From positions 14,226-70,484 of the forward strand of contig DGEB01000008.1 of NCBI GenBank assembly GCA_002385735.1: a stretch of DNA of 56,259 nt, in the 5' to 3' direction. Source of the DNA: Peptococcaceae bacterium UBA3937. GTDB lineage: Bacteria > Bacillota > Peptococcia > DRI-13 > DTU073. This document shows positions 17,427-25,129 of the stretch, in pieces. The notes beneath the pieces were generated by a model. That model had not been told where the DNA came from and made no database searches. It saw nothing but the letters and a program-made list of their open reading frames with translations. Within the stretch, counting starts at the first letter, position 1. Every line of letters starts with the position of its first letter. The position numbers and the translations under genes were made by a program.

Positions 17427-17484
17427 TTTCTCTGACCTCCTGTTTTTAGTATGATTTTGTTAGATGTTTTGTTGGATCTATCTC

Positions 17485-17513
17485 AACTTTTTGGCGGGCC
17501 CGGCCAAAAAGTT
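17485..17513. repeat. 11-bp inverted repeat at the end of the SorC-family gene
   Basis: AACTTTTTGGC (17485-17495) and its exact complement (17503-17513) are separated by GGGCCCG and overlap the regulator stop codon. On the minus strand no T run follows, so it may stabilise or process the mRNA between regulator and RuBisCO-like gene rather than terminate it. Confidence 0.5.
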
Positions 17514-18516
17514 AAACATGATTTAAGAGGGATTCACCCAAGGCATAGTCTACAATTAAAACATTAGTCAAATTACCTTTGATGGCCGCATGAACAATCT
17601 CCGTCTTTACTTTGCCGGAGGCCACCGTAACTTTGGTCGGGATGTTTCTGAAAGTCTCCAAATCAATGGCGATGATACGTTCTTTTAAATCGGTGTCGCA
17701 CTCTTGCCCCTGCCGGTCAATAAAGCGTAGGGCCAGGTCCCCAACCACTTCTTTCTTTTTTAATTCGGCAATCTCATGGGGATTTAAATATTCCGGACTA
17801 GAAAGCAGGGAGGTCGGATGGGGACAAAACGCGCCCACCCCGTTTAAGGCAATGGTGATTTTATCAAACATCGAAATTACTCGTTCAATATTCTTCTCTT
17901 TTTTCAGCGTCGCGGTCAGGTCCTTATGGCTCAGCAAGCCTTCGGTCAGCAAAGAATAGTTGCGGCCGCCAAAGGTCATCGACATTCTGGAAACCAGGCT
18001 CCGGACGTCCAGTTCGTTACTGATAAAGGAAATACTGCCGTGCATGGTGACAAAAGCTGCATTAATCTTTTGACATGGATTGAGGTAATGGATTAAATGA
18101 TAGATGGTCTTGCCCCAGGTGACACCTAAGACATCCCTTTCGGTAATAATGCGCTGAATATAGCGGGCACCTTCCAGGGCAACCAGCTTCTTCACATTAT
18201 CCGTGGCATCCATCTCTTCCGCTTGGTCGATACTGTTTTGTTGGTGATGAATGTTCGTCGCCGGAGCGACAATGACATCCTTCAATTGATATTTATTCTT
18301 CAACTTTTGTTCAAGTTCTATACATTGAAGGTAGGGATCGCGAATCACAAACTCGACGATTTTCTCATCCTTCGCTTTTTTAATCAAGCGAGAAACTGTG
18401 GGAACTGATATATTCAGGAGCGAAGCAATTTCATTCTGCGATTTATCTTCCAGGTAATAAAGATAAGCCGCTTTTAAGATTATAAATGTGGACTGGTTGT
18501 AAACTTCTGCTTCCAA
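17512..18516 (-). CDS. SorC/DeoR-family sugar-binding transcriptional regulator
   Basis: About 334 residues. An N-terminal HTH (NEIASLLNISVPTVSRLIKK) is followed by a SorC-type sugar-phosphate binding domain with GVTWGKTIYHL, a typical phosphosugar loop. The start is either GTG at 18525 or TTG at 18516; TTG is preferred because GAGGTGA lies 5 bases before it and the promoter found upstream would leave only about 3 bases before the GTG. These regulators usually repress catabolic operons and release DNA on binding a phosphorylated pathway intermediate. Beside its promoter lies a doubled palindrome that it may bind. The RuBisCO-like gene follows after 85 bases. Confidence 0.85.
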   Translation of the reverse strand: MEAEVYNQSTFIILKAAYLYYLEDKSQNEIASLLNISVPTVSRLIKKAKDEKIVEFVIRDPYLQCIELEQKLKNKYQLKDVIVAPATNIHHQQNSIDQAEEMDATDNVKKLVALEGARYIQRIITERDVLGVTWGKTIYHLIHYLNPCQKINAAFVTMHGSISFISNELDVRSLVSRMSMTFGGRNYSLLTEGLLSHKDLTATLKKEKNIERVISMFDKITIALNGVGAFCPHPTSLLSSPEYLNPHEIAELKKKEVVGDLALRFIDRQGQECDTDLKERIIAIDLETFRNIPTKVTVASGKVKTEIVHAAIKGNLTNVLIVDYALGESLLNHV

Positions 18517-18534
18517 TTCCCTCACCTCATCTTT

Positions 18535-18563
18535 AGCATAAGGTATTGTCTAACATCTATCAA
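18535..18563 (-). promoter_or_regulatory. Sigma-A type promoter of the SorC-family gene
   Basis: TTGATA (5 of 6 matches) and TATGCT (4 of 6) are separated by 17 bases on the minus strand. The predicted start of transcription is near 18528. The doubled palindrome begins 2 bases upstream of the -35 element. Confidence 0.55.
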
Positions 18564-18564
18564 T

Positions 18565-18603
18565 AAAGAAAATATTTTCATCAAAGATGAAAATATTTTC
18601 TTT
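18565..18603. promoter_or_regulatory. Doubled palindrome, probable SorC-family operator
   Basis: An 18-base arm at 18565-18582 and its exact complement at 18586-18603 flank a 3-base centre. Each arm contains the palindrome GAAAATATTTTC, so two copies lie on the same face of the helix, 21 bases apart. Tetrameric SorC-type regulators bind such paired sites. No other exact copy was found near the cluster. Confidence 0.65.
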
Positions 18604-18705
18604 AAAATGGTACACTTGTACCCCGCTCCATAAAATCCCCCCGGGTCTCCATAAGGTCCCCCAAAGATAACAGATTTACGGAGCGTTGAAGCATGTTTTA
18701 TCTTT

Positions 18706-20433
18706 TCAGTTAGCCAAAGACTCCTCTTCCGTCTTGAGCAAGCGGCGGATTTCCTCCGCGCTCTCAGCGGCCAGCGCCTTTTGGGCAATTTCTTGCGCCT
18801 CGGCCCAGGTCAAGCCACGGATGACTTTTTTCACCCGGGGAATCGAAACGGCGCTCATGGAAAACTCATCTAAACCCAGCCCCAGTAAAATGGGCGCTGC
18901 GGCCACATCACCCGCCATTTCTCCGCACATCCCGGTCCATTTCCCGGCACGGTGGGAAGCATCAATGACGTTCTTCACCAGGCGTAAAACCGCCGGGTGT
19001 AAGGGCTCATAAAGATAGGAAATGTGTTCATTCATCCGGTCAACAGCGATCGTGTACTGGATTAAATCGTTGGTGCCGATACTGAAAAAATCCACTTCCT
19101 TGATTAACAAATCAGCGATTACCGCCGCCGCCGGAATTTCCACCATGATCCCAACCTGGAGATTGCGATCATAGGGGATTCCTTCCCGGTCCAAATCGGC
19201 TTTCACCTCAGCCAGGATGGCATTGGCTTTTCGAATCTCGTCCGCGTTGGAAACCATCGGGTACATGATGCGCAAGGTTCCGTATGCGCTGGCGCGCATA
19301 ATCGCCCGCAGTTGCGTGCGCAAAATCTCTTCCCGATCCAAACACATCCGGATGGCCCGCCAGCCCAAGAAGGGATTCATTTCTTCCGGCATGTCCAGAT
19401 AAGGCAGTTTCTTATCGCCGCCAATGTCCAAAGTGCGGATGATCACCGGCCGGCCTTTCATTTCTTCAGCCACCGCTTTATAGGCCACAAACTGTTCGTC
19501 TTCGCCGGGCAGAGCCGCACGGTCCATGTAGAGAAACTCGGTCCGGTATAAACCGATTCCTTCCGCCCCGTTAGCCAAAGCGCCGGCACAATCCTTCGGG
19601 GTACCGATGTTGGCGACGAGCTCGACCCGCCGTGCCTGGTCATTCGTTTCCGCCGGCAGGTCCTTGAGTTCCTTCAACTCCTGGATATAGCGGGCATATT
19701 CTTCCTGTGCTTTCCGGTACTGCTCCAAAGTGTCCTGATCAGGGTTAAGAAACACTAAACCCTTGTTGCCGTCGACAATGACCAGGTCACCGTTTTGGAC
19801 TTCCGCAAGCAAGCCCACACAACCAACCACGGCCGGAATTTCCAGGGAACGGGCCATAATGGCGGTATGGGAAGTCCGCCCGCCCATTTCCGTAGCAAAA
19901 GCCATTACGCACTCTTTGTTCATCTGGGCCGTATCGGAAGGAGTTAAATCCCGGGCGATAATGACCACCTCTTCCGCAAGGTCGGCCAGACTCTGCATTG
20001 GTATATTCAGCAGGTTTTTGACCAAACGGTCGCTCACATCCTGAATGTCGGCCGCCCTTTCCTTTAAATATTCATCCTCCATGTTCTGAAACATTTCGGT
20101 ATAGGCAGCCACCACCAAGGTCAGCGCGTATTCGGCACGGAGGGATTCGCTTTTAATTTTCTCCCGGATTTCGCCGAGAAAGACTTCGTCTTCCAGCATC
20201 ATCAGGTGAGCACCAAAGATCTCCGCCTTGTCGGCCCCCATTTCTTTTTTTGCTTTGTCCCTGATTATTTCTAATTGGCTCTTTGCTTTAACCAGGGCTT
20301 CTTCGAATTTTTGCAGTTCTGCTTCAACCTGTTCCGCAGCAATGGGCTGTTGATCAATGTGGATCGGATATTCCTTTAACACATGAGCCTGGCCGATGAC
20401 GATTCCCGGGGATGCTGCGACTCCTTTCATCAT
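18706..20433 (-). CDS. ptsI: PTS enzyme I (phosphoenolpyruvate-protein phosphotransferase)
   Basis: A 575-residue full-length enzyme I. The phosphorylation site GGRTSHTAIMAR places His189 at the canonical position. The PEP-binding TIM barrel is complete (LYRTEFLYM, IIRTLDIGGDKKLPYL, IGTNDLIQYT, GMCGEMAGD). It transfers phosphate from PEP to HPr. AGGGGGTG precedes the first ATG. Unlike the usual ptsH-ptsI pairing, this gene lies between the polyol dehydrogenase and SorC genes inside the galactitol-type PTS cluster, and HPr genes are 8 kb away. It may be a dedicated copy or the only enzyme I of the genome. Confidence 0.92.
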   Translation of the reverse strand: MMKGVAASPGIVIGQAHVLKEYPIHIDQQPIAAEQVEAELQKFEEALVKAKSQLEIIRDKAKKEMGADKAEIFGAHLMMLEDEVFLGEIREKIKSESLRAEYALTLVVAAYTEMFQNMEDEYLKERAADIQDVSDRLVKNLLNIPMQSLADLAEEVVIIARDLTPSDTAQMNKECVMAFATEMGGRTSHTAIMARSLEIPAVVGCVGLLAEVQNGDLVIVDGNKGLVFLNPDQDTLEQYRKAQEEYARYIQELKELKDLPAETNDQARRVELVANIGTPKDCAGALANGAEGIGLYRTEFLYMDRAALPGEDEQFVAYKAVAEEMKGRPVIIRTLDIGGDKKLPYLDMPEEMNPFLGWRAIRMCLDREEILRTQLRAIMRASAYGTLRIMYPMVSNADEIRKANAILAEVKADLDREGIPYDRNLQVGIMVEIPAAAVIADLLIKEVDFFSIGTNDLIQYTIAVDRMNEHISYLYEPLHPAVLRLVKNVIDASHRAGKWTGMCGEMAGDVAAAPILLGLGLDEFSMSAVSIPRVKKVIRGLTWAEAQEIAQKALAAESAEEIRRLLKTEEESLAN

Positions 20434-20464
20434 GGTTCACCCCCTTGAGCTTTTTACTCTTTCT

Positions 20465-21514
20465 CTAATTCTCCCAGGGCTTCAGGACAACTTTAATGCC
20501 CAGACCCTTTTTAATGATATCAATACCTTCTTTGATTTCCTTTAACGGTAACACATGGGTCACAAATTTCTTGGCCGGAAGTTTGCCGTTTTCGATGTAA
20601 TCCATGGCTTCCTGGAATTCCTTCTGGGTGTAAGCATAAGCGCCGAAAATGGCAATTTCCCGGTAGTGCACATCATTGCTGTCTACAGTGATATGGCAAT
20701 TATCCTTGGGCAGACCGCCGAAGAAAATGATTTTCCCTCTGGCTCTGACCAAAGAAAAGGCTTCTTCCTGAGTTTTGCCGACCGGATTAGCACAAATCAC
20801 CACATCTACTCCTAAACCGTCGGTTTCTCTCAAGATGGCTTCTTTTAGGTTCTCTTTGGTGGGATTCACGAAAACATCAATGGCATCAAAGTTCCGCGCA
20901 ATATCCAGCCGTGAATCGTTGATTTCCGACATGATGACCTTCTTGGCCCCTCTGATTTTGGCCACTTCCGTATGCAGGCAGCCAATAGGACCAGAACCAA
21001 CCACTAAAACGGTATCCCCTTCCTGTACGTTGGCGTATTTCTGGGCGGCGATTACCGAAGCGGCGGTTTCAGCCAAAGGCGCATACTCAAAGGGCAAATC
21101 ATCACTGAGTTTTAAAACACAGTCATTCTTGATGGCCAGCCGCGGAACAGCCACGTATTGGGCGTACCCGCCGGGGATTTGGGTTCCAACCACCGTAATG
21201 TTGCTGCATTGGTTGCCCAGACCCATCTTGCAATATGCGCAATCGCCACAGGGAATAATCGGGTTGATTAACACGCGATCCCCTACTTTAAACTCGGTGG
21301 TCTTTGCACCTGCTTCGTCTACAATTCCTGTTACTTCGTGGCCAATGATATGAGGAAGGGTCACTTTGGGGTGGCCAAAGCCGAAAGTACGGACATCAGA
21401 ACCGCACAGCCCAACCGCCATGACCTTGACGACAAAACCATCCTCGGGGCAAGCCGGTTTTTGCACGTCTTCAACCTCAAATTCATTGGGAGCTCTTAAT
21501 ACTACTGCATCCAT
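20465..21514 (-). CDS. Zinc-dependent polyol/sorbitol-type dehydrogenase
   Basis: A 349-residue medium-chain dehydrogenase. Catalytic zinc ligands Cys37 (GLCGSD) and His59-Glu60 (GHE), structural zinc ligands Cys89, Cys92, Cys95 and Cys103, and the Rossmann motif VVGSGPIGC are present. It resembles galactitol-1-phosphate 5-dehydrogenase and sorbitol dehydrogenase, and its place next to a galactitol-type EIIC favours oxidation of a PTS-imported polyol phosphate to a keto-sugar phosphate with NAD. The exact polyol cannot be read from sequence. A 31-base gap leads to ptsI. Confidence 0.85.
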   Translation of the reverse strand: MDAVVLRAPNEFEVEDVQKPACPEDGFVVKVMAVGLCGSDVRTFGFGHPKVTLPHIIGHEVTGIVDEAGAKTTEFKVGDRVLINPIIPCGDCAYCKMGLGNQCSNITVVGTQIPGGYAQYVAVPRLAIKNDCVLKLSDDLPFEYAPLAETAASVIAAQKYANVQEGDTVLVVGSGPIGCLHTEVAKIRGAKKVIMSEINDSRLDIARNFDAIDVFVNPTKENLKEAILRETDGLGVDVVICANPVGKTQEEAFSLVRARGKIIFFGGLPKDNCHITVDSNDVHYREIAIFGAYAYTQKEFQEAMDYIENGKLPAKKFVTHVLPLKEIKEGIDIIKKGLGIKVVLKPWEN

Positions 21515-21552
21515 GTGATCATCTCCTAGCTTTTTTTAAAATAATGATAAAA

Positions 21553-21655
21553 AATAAGGGTGCACCCTGAAACAACGAAGCTTAATCCAAAAATCGCCTG
21601 TTAAATCGTCATAAGTTGTTGCTTTTCATACTCCAACACGGGATACACCCTTATT
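21553..21655. repeat. Structured gap with 10-bp inverted ends before the dehydrogenase gene
   Basis: The 220-base gap between EIIC and dehydrogenase genes contains AATAAGGGTG (21553-21562) and its exact complement (21646-21655), enclosing shorter complementary pieces (ACAAC with GTTGT; GGGTGCACCC is itself palindromic). It could be an RNA element that separates expression of transporter and enzymes, or a small non-autonomous mobile element. No gene was seen in it. Confidence 0.45.
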
Positions 21656-21734
21656 AAGCTAAATTAATGAAGTATAACTGAACAAATTTCTTAACACACT
21701 AAACTAACCGCTGGACTGTACCCCTTGACAGCTC

Positions 21735-23015
21735 TTACATGGGCACATAATTGAAGAGCACGGCAAAGGGTTTCCAGATCAACCACGGAATCTGCAAGGT
21801 TCCACCATACAAGCTACTGATAATGTTGGCTCCTTCTGGGAAGTCAAAGCCTGCGGCATGACCCATTACGGTATGAACCGGACCAAAGTCGGTGGCAATC
21901 AGTAAGCAGAGTGCTACGATCGGGAGACTGATAATTAATGATCTAAAGATATTTCCGTTACATACTGCCACAACGAAGGACAGAATAAAGGTTAACATGA
22001 CTAAGTCCGTGAAGGGAAGCAACCGGTTGCCAGGCAGTACGACTGCCAACAGAACGGCAACAGGGATCATCACAATAGCAGTGGCAATTACGGCCGGATG
22101 ACCAATAACAACAGCGGTATCCAAACCAATATAGAATTCGCGATCCGGGAATCTCTGTTTTAAGAATTCCCTGGCACCTTCCGAAAGCGGAATTAAACCT
22201 TCCATCAGAATGGCAACCATCCTCGGCAGAAGAACCATACAAGCACCAAGCGTTATCGCAGTGGTTAAGGTATTGGCCAGATCATATTTTGCTAATAATG
22301 CTAACACAGCACCGAGTACGATCCCAATCGTTAACGGTTCCCCAACCATGCCAAATTTGGATTGAATTTTCTCCTGGTCAAGCTGGATATTGTTAATTCC
22401 AGGAATCTTGTCTAAGATTTTGTTACAGACCACTGCCACCGGATACCAACCGACGGTACCAACGTGCGGCAGGGAGATTCCGGGCATGCCGAAGAATTTC
22501 TGAATGGTTGACGCCGAAATATCAGCCAGGACAAGGGTTAGCGCCGTACAAATAATGGTCGCCACAATCGTCCACAACCAGTTGTTGCCGGTGGTATGAT
22601 AAACGATTGAAGCGCAGAAAAGAATCTGCCAGTAGTTCCATACGTCAACGTTAGCGGTTTTGGTCCAGTTGAATGCTAACATAATTACGTTGATAATCAG
22701 GATGGCCGGCATGACGACCGGAACAACAACTGAACCGAAGCTAACGGCTGCGGAAATCGGCCAACCCACATCCATGATGTCCAGGGATACACCCATGTTT
22801 TTAACCATGGCTTGGGTTACAGGACCTAAGGTACCTGTTAAAAGTCCGATGATTGTATTAATACCAACAAACCCAACCCCAATTATTAAACCGGCGCGGA
22901 AAGATTTAACGAAATTCTGGCGAAGAGCCAGACCAAGAATGGTGATAATGATTGGCATCATAACAGAAGGACCCAAGTCGAGGATAAAGTTAATGACGTT
23001 TAATACAGCATCCAT
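21735..23015 (-). CDS. PTS galactitol-family permease EIIC
   Basis: A 426-residue polytopic membrane protein of the Gat family of PTS permeases, with roughly ten hydrophobic segments. The start (FILDLGPSVMMPIIITILGL) and the conserved tract GFVGINTIIGLL are typical of GatC. It forms the membrane channel that phosphorylates and imports the substrate using the separate EIIA and EIIB encoded just upstream. The family covers galactitol, arabitol, xylitol and similar alditols; the substrate is unknown here. It is followed by the polyol dehydrogenase gene, which would use the imported phosphate ester. Confidence 0.88.
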   Translation of the reverse strand: MDAVLNVINFILDLGPSVMMPIIITILGLALRQNFVKSFRAGLIIGVGFVGINTIIGLLTGTLGPVTQAMVKNMGVSLDIMDVGWPISAAVSFGSVVVPVVMPAILIINVIMLAFNWTKTANVDVWNYWQILFCASIVYHTTGNNWLWTIVATIICTALTLVLADISASTIQKFFGMPGISLPHVGTVGWYPVAVVCNKILDKIPGINNIQLDQEKIQSKFGMVGEPLTIGIVLGAVLALLAKYDLANTLTTAITLGACMVLLPRMVAILMEGLIPLSEGAREFLKQRFPDREFYIGLDTAVVIGHPAVIATAIVMIPVAVLLAVVLPGNRLLPFTDLVMLTFILSFVVAVCNGNIFRSLIISLPIVALCLLIATDFGPVHTVMGHAAGFDFPEGANIISSLYGGTLQIPWLIWKPFAVLFNYVPM

Positions 23016-23086
23016 TTGTTTTCCTCCATCTCTCAGATTATTTTGTATCTGTTAAGCCGTGGTTGTTTCAAAACAGCTTTCTCTAT

Positions 23087-23383
23087 TTATTTTTTATCTT
23101 TTAAAACTTCGAGGACATCTTGTTCCAGTTTTTCAATGCCCACACCGGTTAACAAAGGAATCCCGGAAACAATCGGAACCGAAGTCTTCGCGGAAATCGG
23201 TGTGGTTGAAATAATGATATCCGGTTTGAAGGTCCCTACTTGTGACGCTACTTCTAAAGCTTTGCATTGAATAATGTCAAAATCGATCCCGTTTTTTTTG
23301 CAGATTTTTTCAATGCCGTCATGAGCTACCGTTGAAGTTGCAATACCAGTACCACAAACACACATAATTCTTACTTTTGCCAT
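23087..23383 (-). CDS. PTS galactitol-family EIIB
   Basis: A 98-residue EIIB. The N-terminal loop CVCGTGIATSTVA carries the phosphorylated Cys10, and the fold-defining DIIISTTPI segment follows, as in GatB. It passes phosphate from EIIA to the incoming polyol. AGGAAGG precedes the ATG. It sits between EIIA and EIIC genes. The 189-base gap upstream is long for an operon and includes a hairpin at the EIIA stop and a further GGAGG not linked to a clear gene. Confidence 0.9.
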   Translation of the reverse strand: MAKVRIMCVCGTGIATSTVAHDGIEKICKKNGIDFDIIQCKALEVASQVGTFKPDIIISTTPISAKTSVPIVSGIPLLTGVGIEKLEQDVLEVLKDKK

Positions 23384-23559
23384 TTTCCTTCCTCCATTTG
23401 CTAATTTTAGTTAGTGTTCAAGCCAATACCAAGTGTTTCCCATCCTAACATGATTAATGACGACACCGTTTCTTCGTAACCACCTCCTTTTATTAACCAC
23501 ATTCTGGCCGGAATCAGGACAAAAACGCTTTGCCGGCTTCCGGCTTATAAGCAGGGTTT

Positions 23560-23579
23560 CGCTTAAGAAAACTTAAGCG
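23560..23579. repeat. Hairpin overlapping the EIIA stop codon
   Basis: CGCTTAAG-AAAA-CTTAAGCG is a perfect 8-bp inverted repeat that includes the stop codon of the EIIA gene. No T run follows on the minus strand. It may cause mRNA processing or partial termination between EIIA and EIIB. Confidence 0.45.
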
Positions 23580-24061
23580 ACCCCTTCTTTTTCCCTGGCA
23601 TATTGTTCCGTTGCTTCAACCAACTCATCCACGCTTTTGGCTTGTACCATTTTTTCCAGCAGAACGCCGTCCTGGATGATTTCCATAATGTCCTGAAGCA
23701 ACTTTAACTGCATATGGGGCTCCTTGATGGCTAACATAAACAGGATGCGCACATCCACCTGATTATTTGGATCCACATCGCCCATCAGGTTGAACTTGAT
23801 CGGCTTTTGTAAAATACCGAGGGCAATCGCGGGTTTGTTCACGTGTTCCACATCCGTATGGGGGATCGCCACCCCATGACCTTCCGTAGGCAATCCGGTC
23901 GGGAATACTTTTTCCCTTTCCAAAATCGCTTGCGCATAAGTATCCTTAACATACCCCTTTTCGCAGAGCCGTTGCGCCAATTTTTCCAGCGCTTCCTTCT
24001 GCGTGTCCGCTTCAATGTTCAGCATCACCAAATCCCGGTCCAAGAGTTTTAGGTCTAACAT
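23573..24061 (-). CDS. PTS EIIA of the fructose/galactitol type
   Basis: A 162-residue EIIA (PTS_EIIA type 2). The phosphorylated residue is His68 in GVAIPHTDVEHV. The ATG at 24061 follows GGGAGGAG; a longer frame to 24121 is unsupported. It receives phosphate from HPr and donates to EIIB. It is the first gene behind sigma-54 promoter P1, with a leader of about 63 bases. It is similar in kind to the C-terminal domain of the activator at 10-13 kb, so both may be read out by the same HPr. Confidence 0.9.
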   Translation of the reverse strand: MLDLKLLDRDLVMLNIEADTQKEALEKLAQRLCEKGYVKDTYAQAILEREKVFPTGLPTEGHGVAIPHTDVEHVNKPAIALGILQKPIKFNLMGDVDPNNQVDVRILFMLAIKEPHMQLKLLQDIMEIIQDGVLLEKMVQAKSVDELVEATEQYAREKEGVA

Positions 24062-24134
24062 ACTTCTCCTCCCTGTCTGTTTTATAAAGAATTTCACACA
24101 AGTTTTCACACTATTTTTCACACCATTTTATTAA

Positions 24135-24152
24135 TGCAAGTGCTGTGCCAAA
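24135..24152 (-). promoter_or_regulatory. Sigma-54 promoter P1, before the PTS EIIA gene
   Basis: On the minus strand TTTGGCACAGCACTTGCA is close to consensus: GG at 24149-24148, GC at 24137-24136, 10 bases between. Transcription should start near 24124. It lies in the 112-base gap between the HAD phosphatase and EIIA genes. Promoter P2 at 15176-15191 shares the same downstream flank. Confidence 0.85.
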
Positions 24153-24173
24153 AACGCGGTTGTAATTGTTTCT

Positions 24174-25013
24174 TTAAAGGACGGCGCCTAGCTCAGCCAG
24201 GGACGGAAAGACGTAATCCGCCCGGTAGGTGGGATCGGTGTCCGCCTTTAATAATTTTTGCCAGTCGGCGGGACGGGTTTCGCCGGATAGAACCAAAACA
24301 GCCGTAATCCCGTTCTTTTTACCAAAAGCAATATCGGTATAAAGCCGGTCCCCCACAATAACCATTTCCGCCGGTTGATAACCAGTGACCCGGACCAGGA
24401 AATCCAACGTGGTCGCATAGGGTTTCCCCAGATACAACGGTTTTTTCCCGGTGGCGGCCGTCAGCATGGCACAGATTGAGCCACAGTCGGGCAAAAAGCC
24501 CTGCTCGGTAGGACAGTTCAAATCAGGATTGGTCGCTAAGAAAACCGCCCCCCGCCGCAGATAAGCACAGGCCCTTTCCACCTTGTGATATTCCAAGGTG
24601 GTGTCAAAACCGGCGACCACCAGGTCTACCCCGGCTCCGGCCGGAAGCTCTTCATCATTGGCTAAGACAATGTCCTGTTGCCGCAAGGTTTCTTCCAGGC
24701 TGCTTGTCCCTACTAAATACACCCTTTTTCCCGGATAATGCTTTTGCAGGTAATAAACAAGCACGTCTCCCGAGGTATAAATAGGCACTTCGCCGGACTC
24801 AAGGCCCATCTGCCCGATTTTCCGCCGGTAAAAGGCGGCCGATTGCGAAGAATTATTGGTGAAAAAAAGAGCTGTTTTGCCCTTTTGTTCCAGCGCACGG
24901 ATCAATTCCAGCGAACCGGAAATCAGTTGATTGCCAAGATAAAAAGTCCCATCCATATCCAACACAAATACTTTTTTGCTGCGTAATTCATCCAACTCGT
25001 CATGGCTTAACAA
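24174..25013 (-). CDS. HAD-superfamily IIA phosphatase (NagD/AraL-like)
   Basis: A 279-residue HAD hydrolase of subclass IIA. Motif I is VFVLDMDGTFYLG with Asp19 and Asp21, motif II lies in FFTNNSSQS, and motif III/IV in GKPYATTL and VIVGDRLYTDIAFG. Such enzymes remove phosphate from sugar phosphates, nucleotides or 2-phosphoglycolate and are often promiscuous. It lies upstream of sigma-54 promoter P1 and so is probably in a separate transcript from the PTS genes. A role in detoxifying sugar phosphates from the adjacent pathway is possible but unproven. Confidence 0.82.
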   Translation of the reverse strand: MLSHDELDELRSKKVFVLDMDGTFYLGNQLISGSLELIRALEQKGKTALFFTNNSSQSAAFYRRKIGQMGLESGEVPIYTSGDVLVYYLQKHYPGKRVYLVGTSSLEETLRQQDIVLANDEELPAGAGVDLVVAGFDTTLEYHKVERACAYLRRGAVFLATNPDLNCPTEQGFLPDCGSICAMLTAATGKKPLYLGKPYATTLDFLVRVTGYQPAEMVIVGDRLYTDIAFGKKNGITAVLVLSGETRPADWQKLLKADTDPTYRADYVFPSLAELGAVL

Positions 25014-25129
25014 TCTGCTTTGACCTAACCTTTCCTAAAATGTTCTTTAAAATGCGCTTTAGGTCTAAAATCCCTTTCTTGCCTAAAAGGTTTCTCTTCA
25101 GTTAGCCTTTCACAAAACAGGACATTTCA

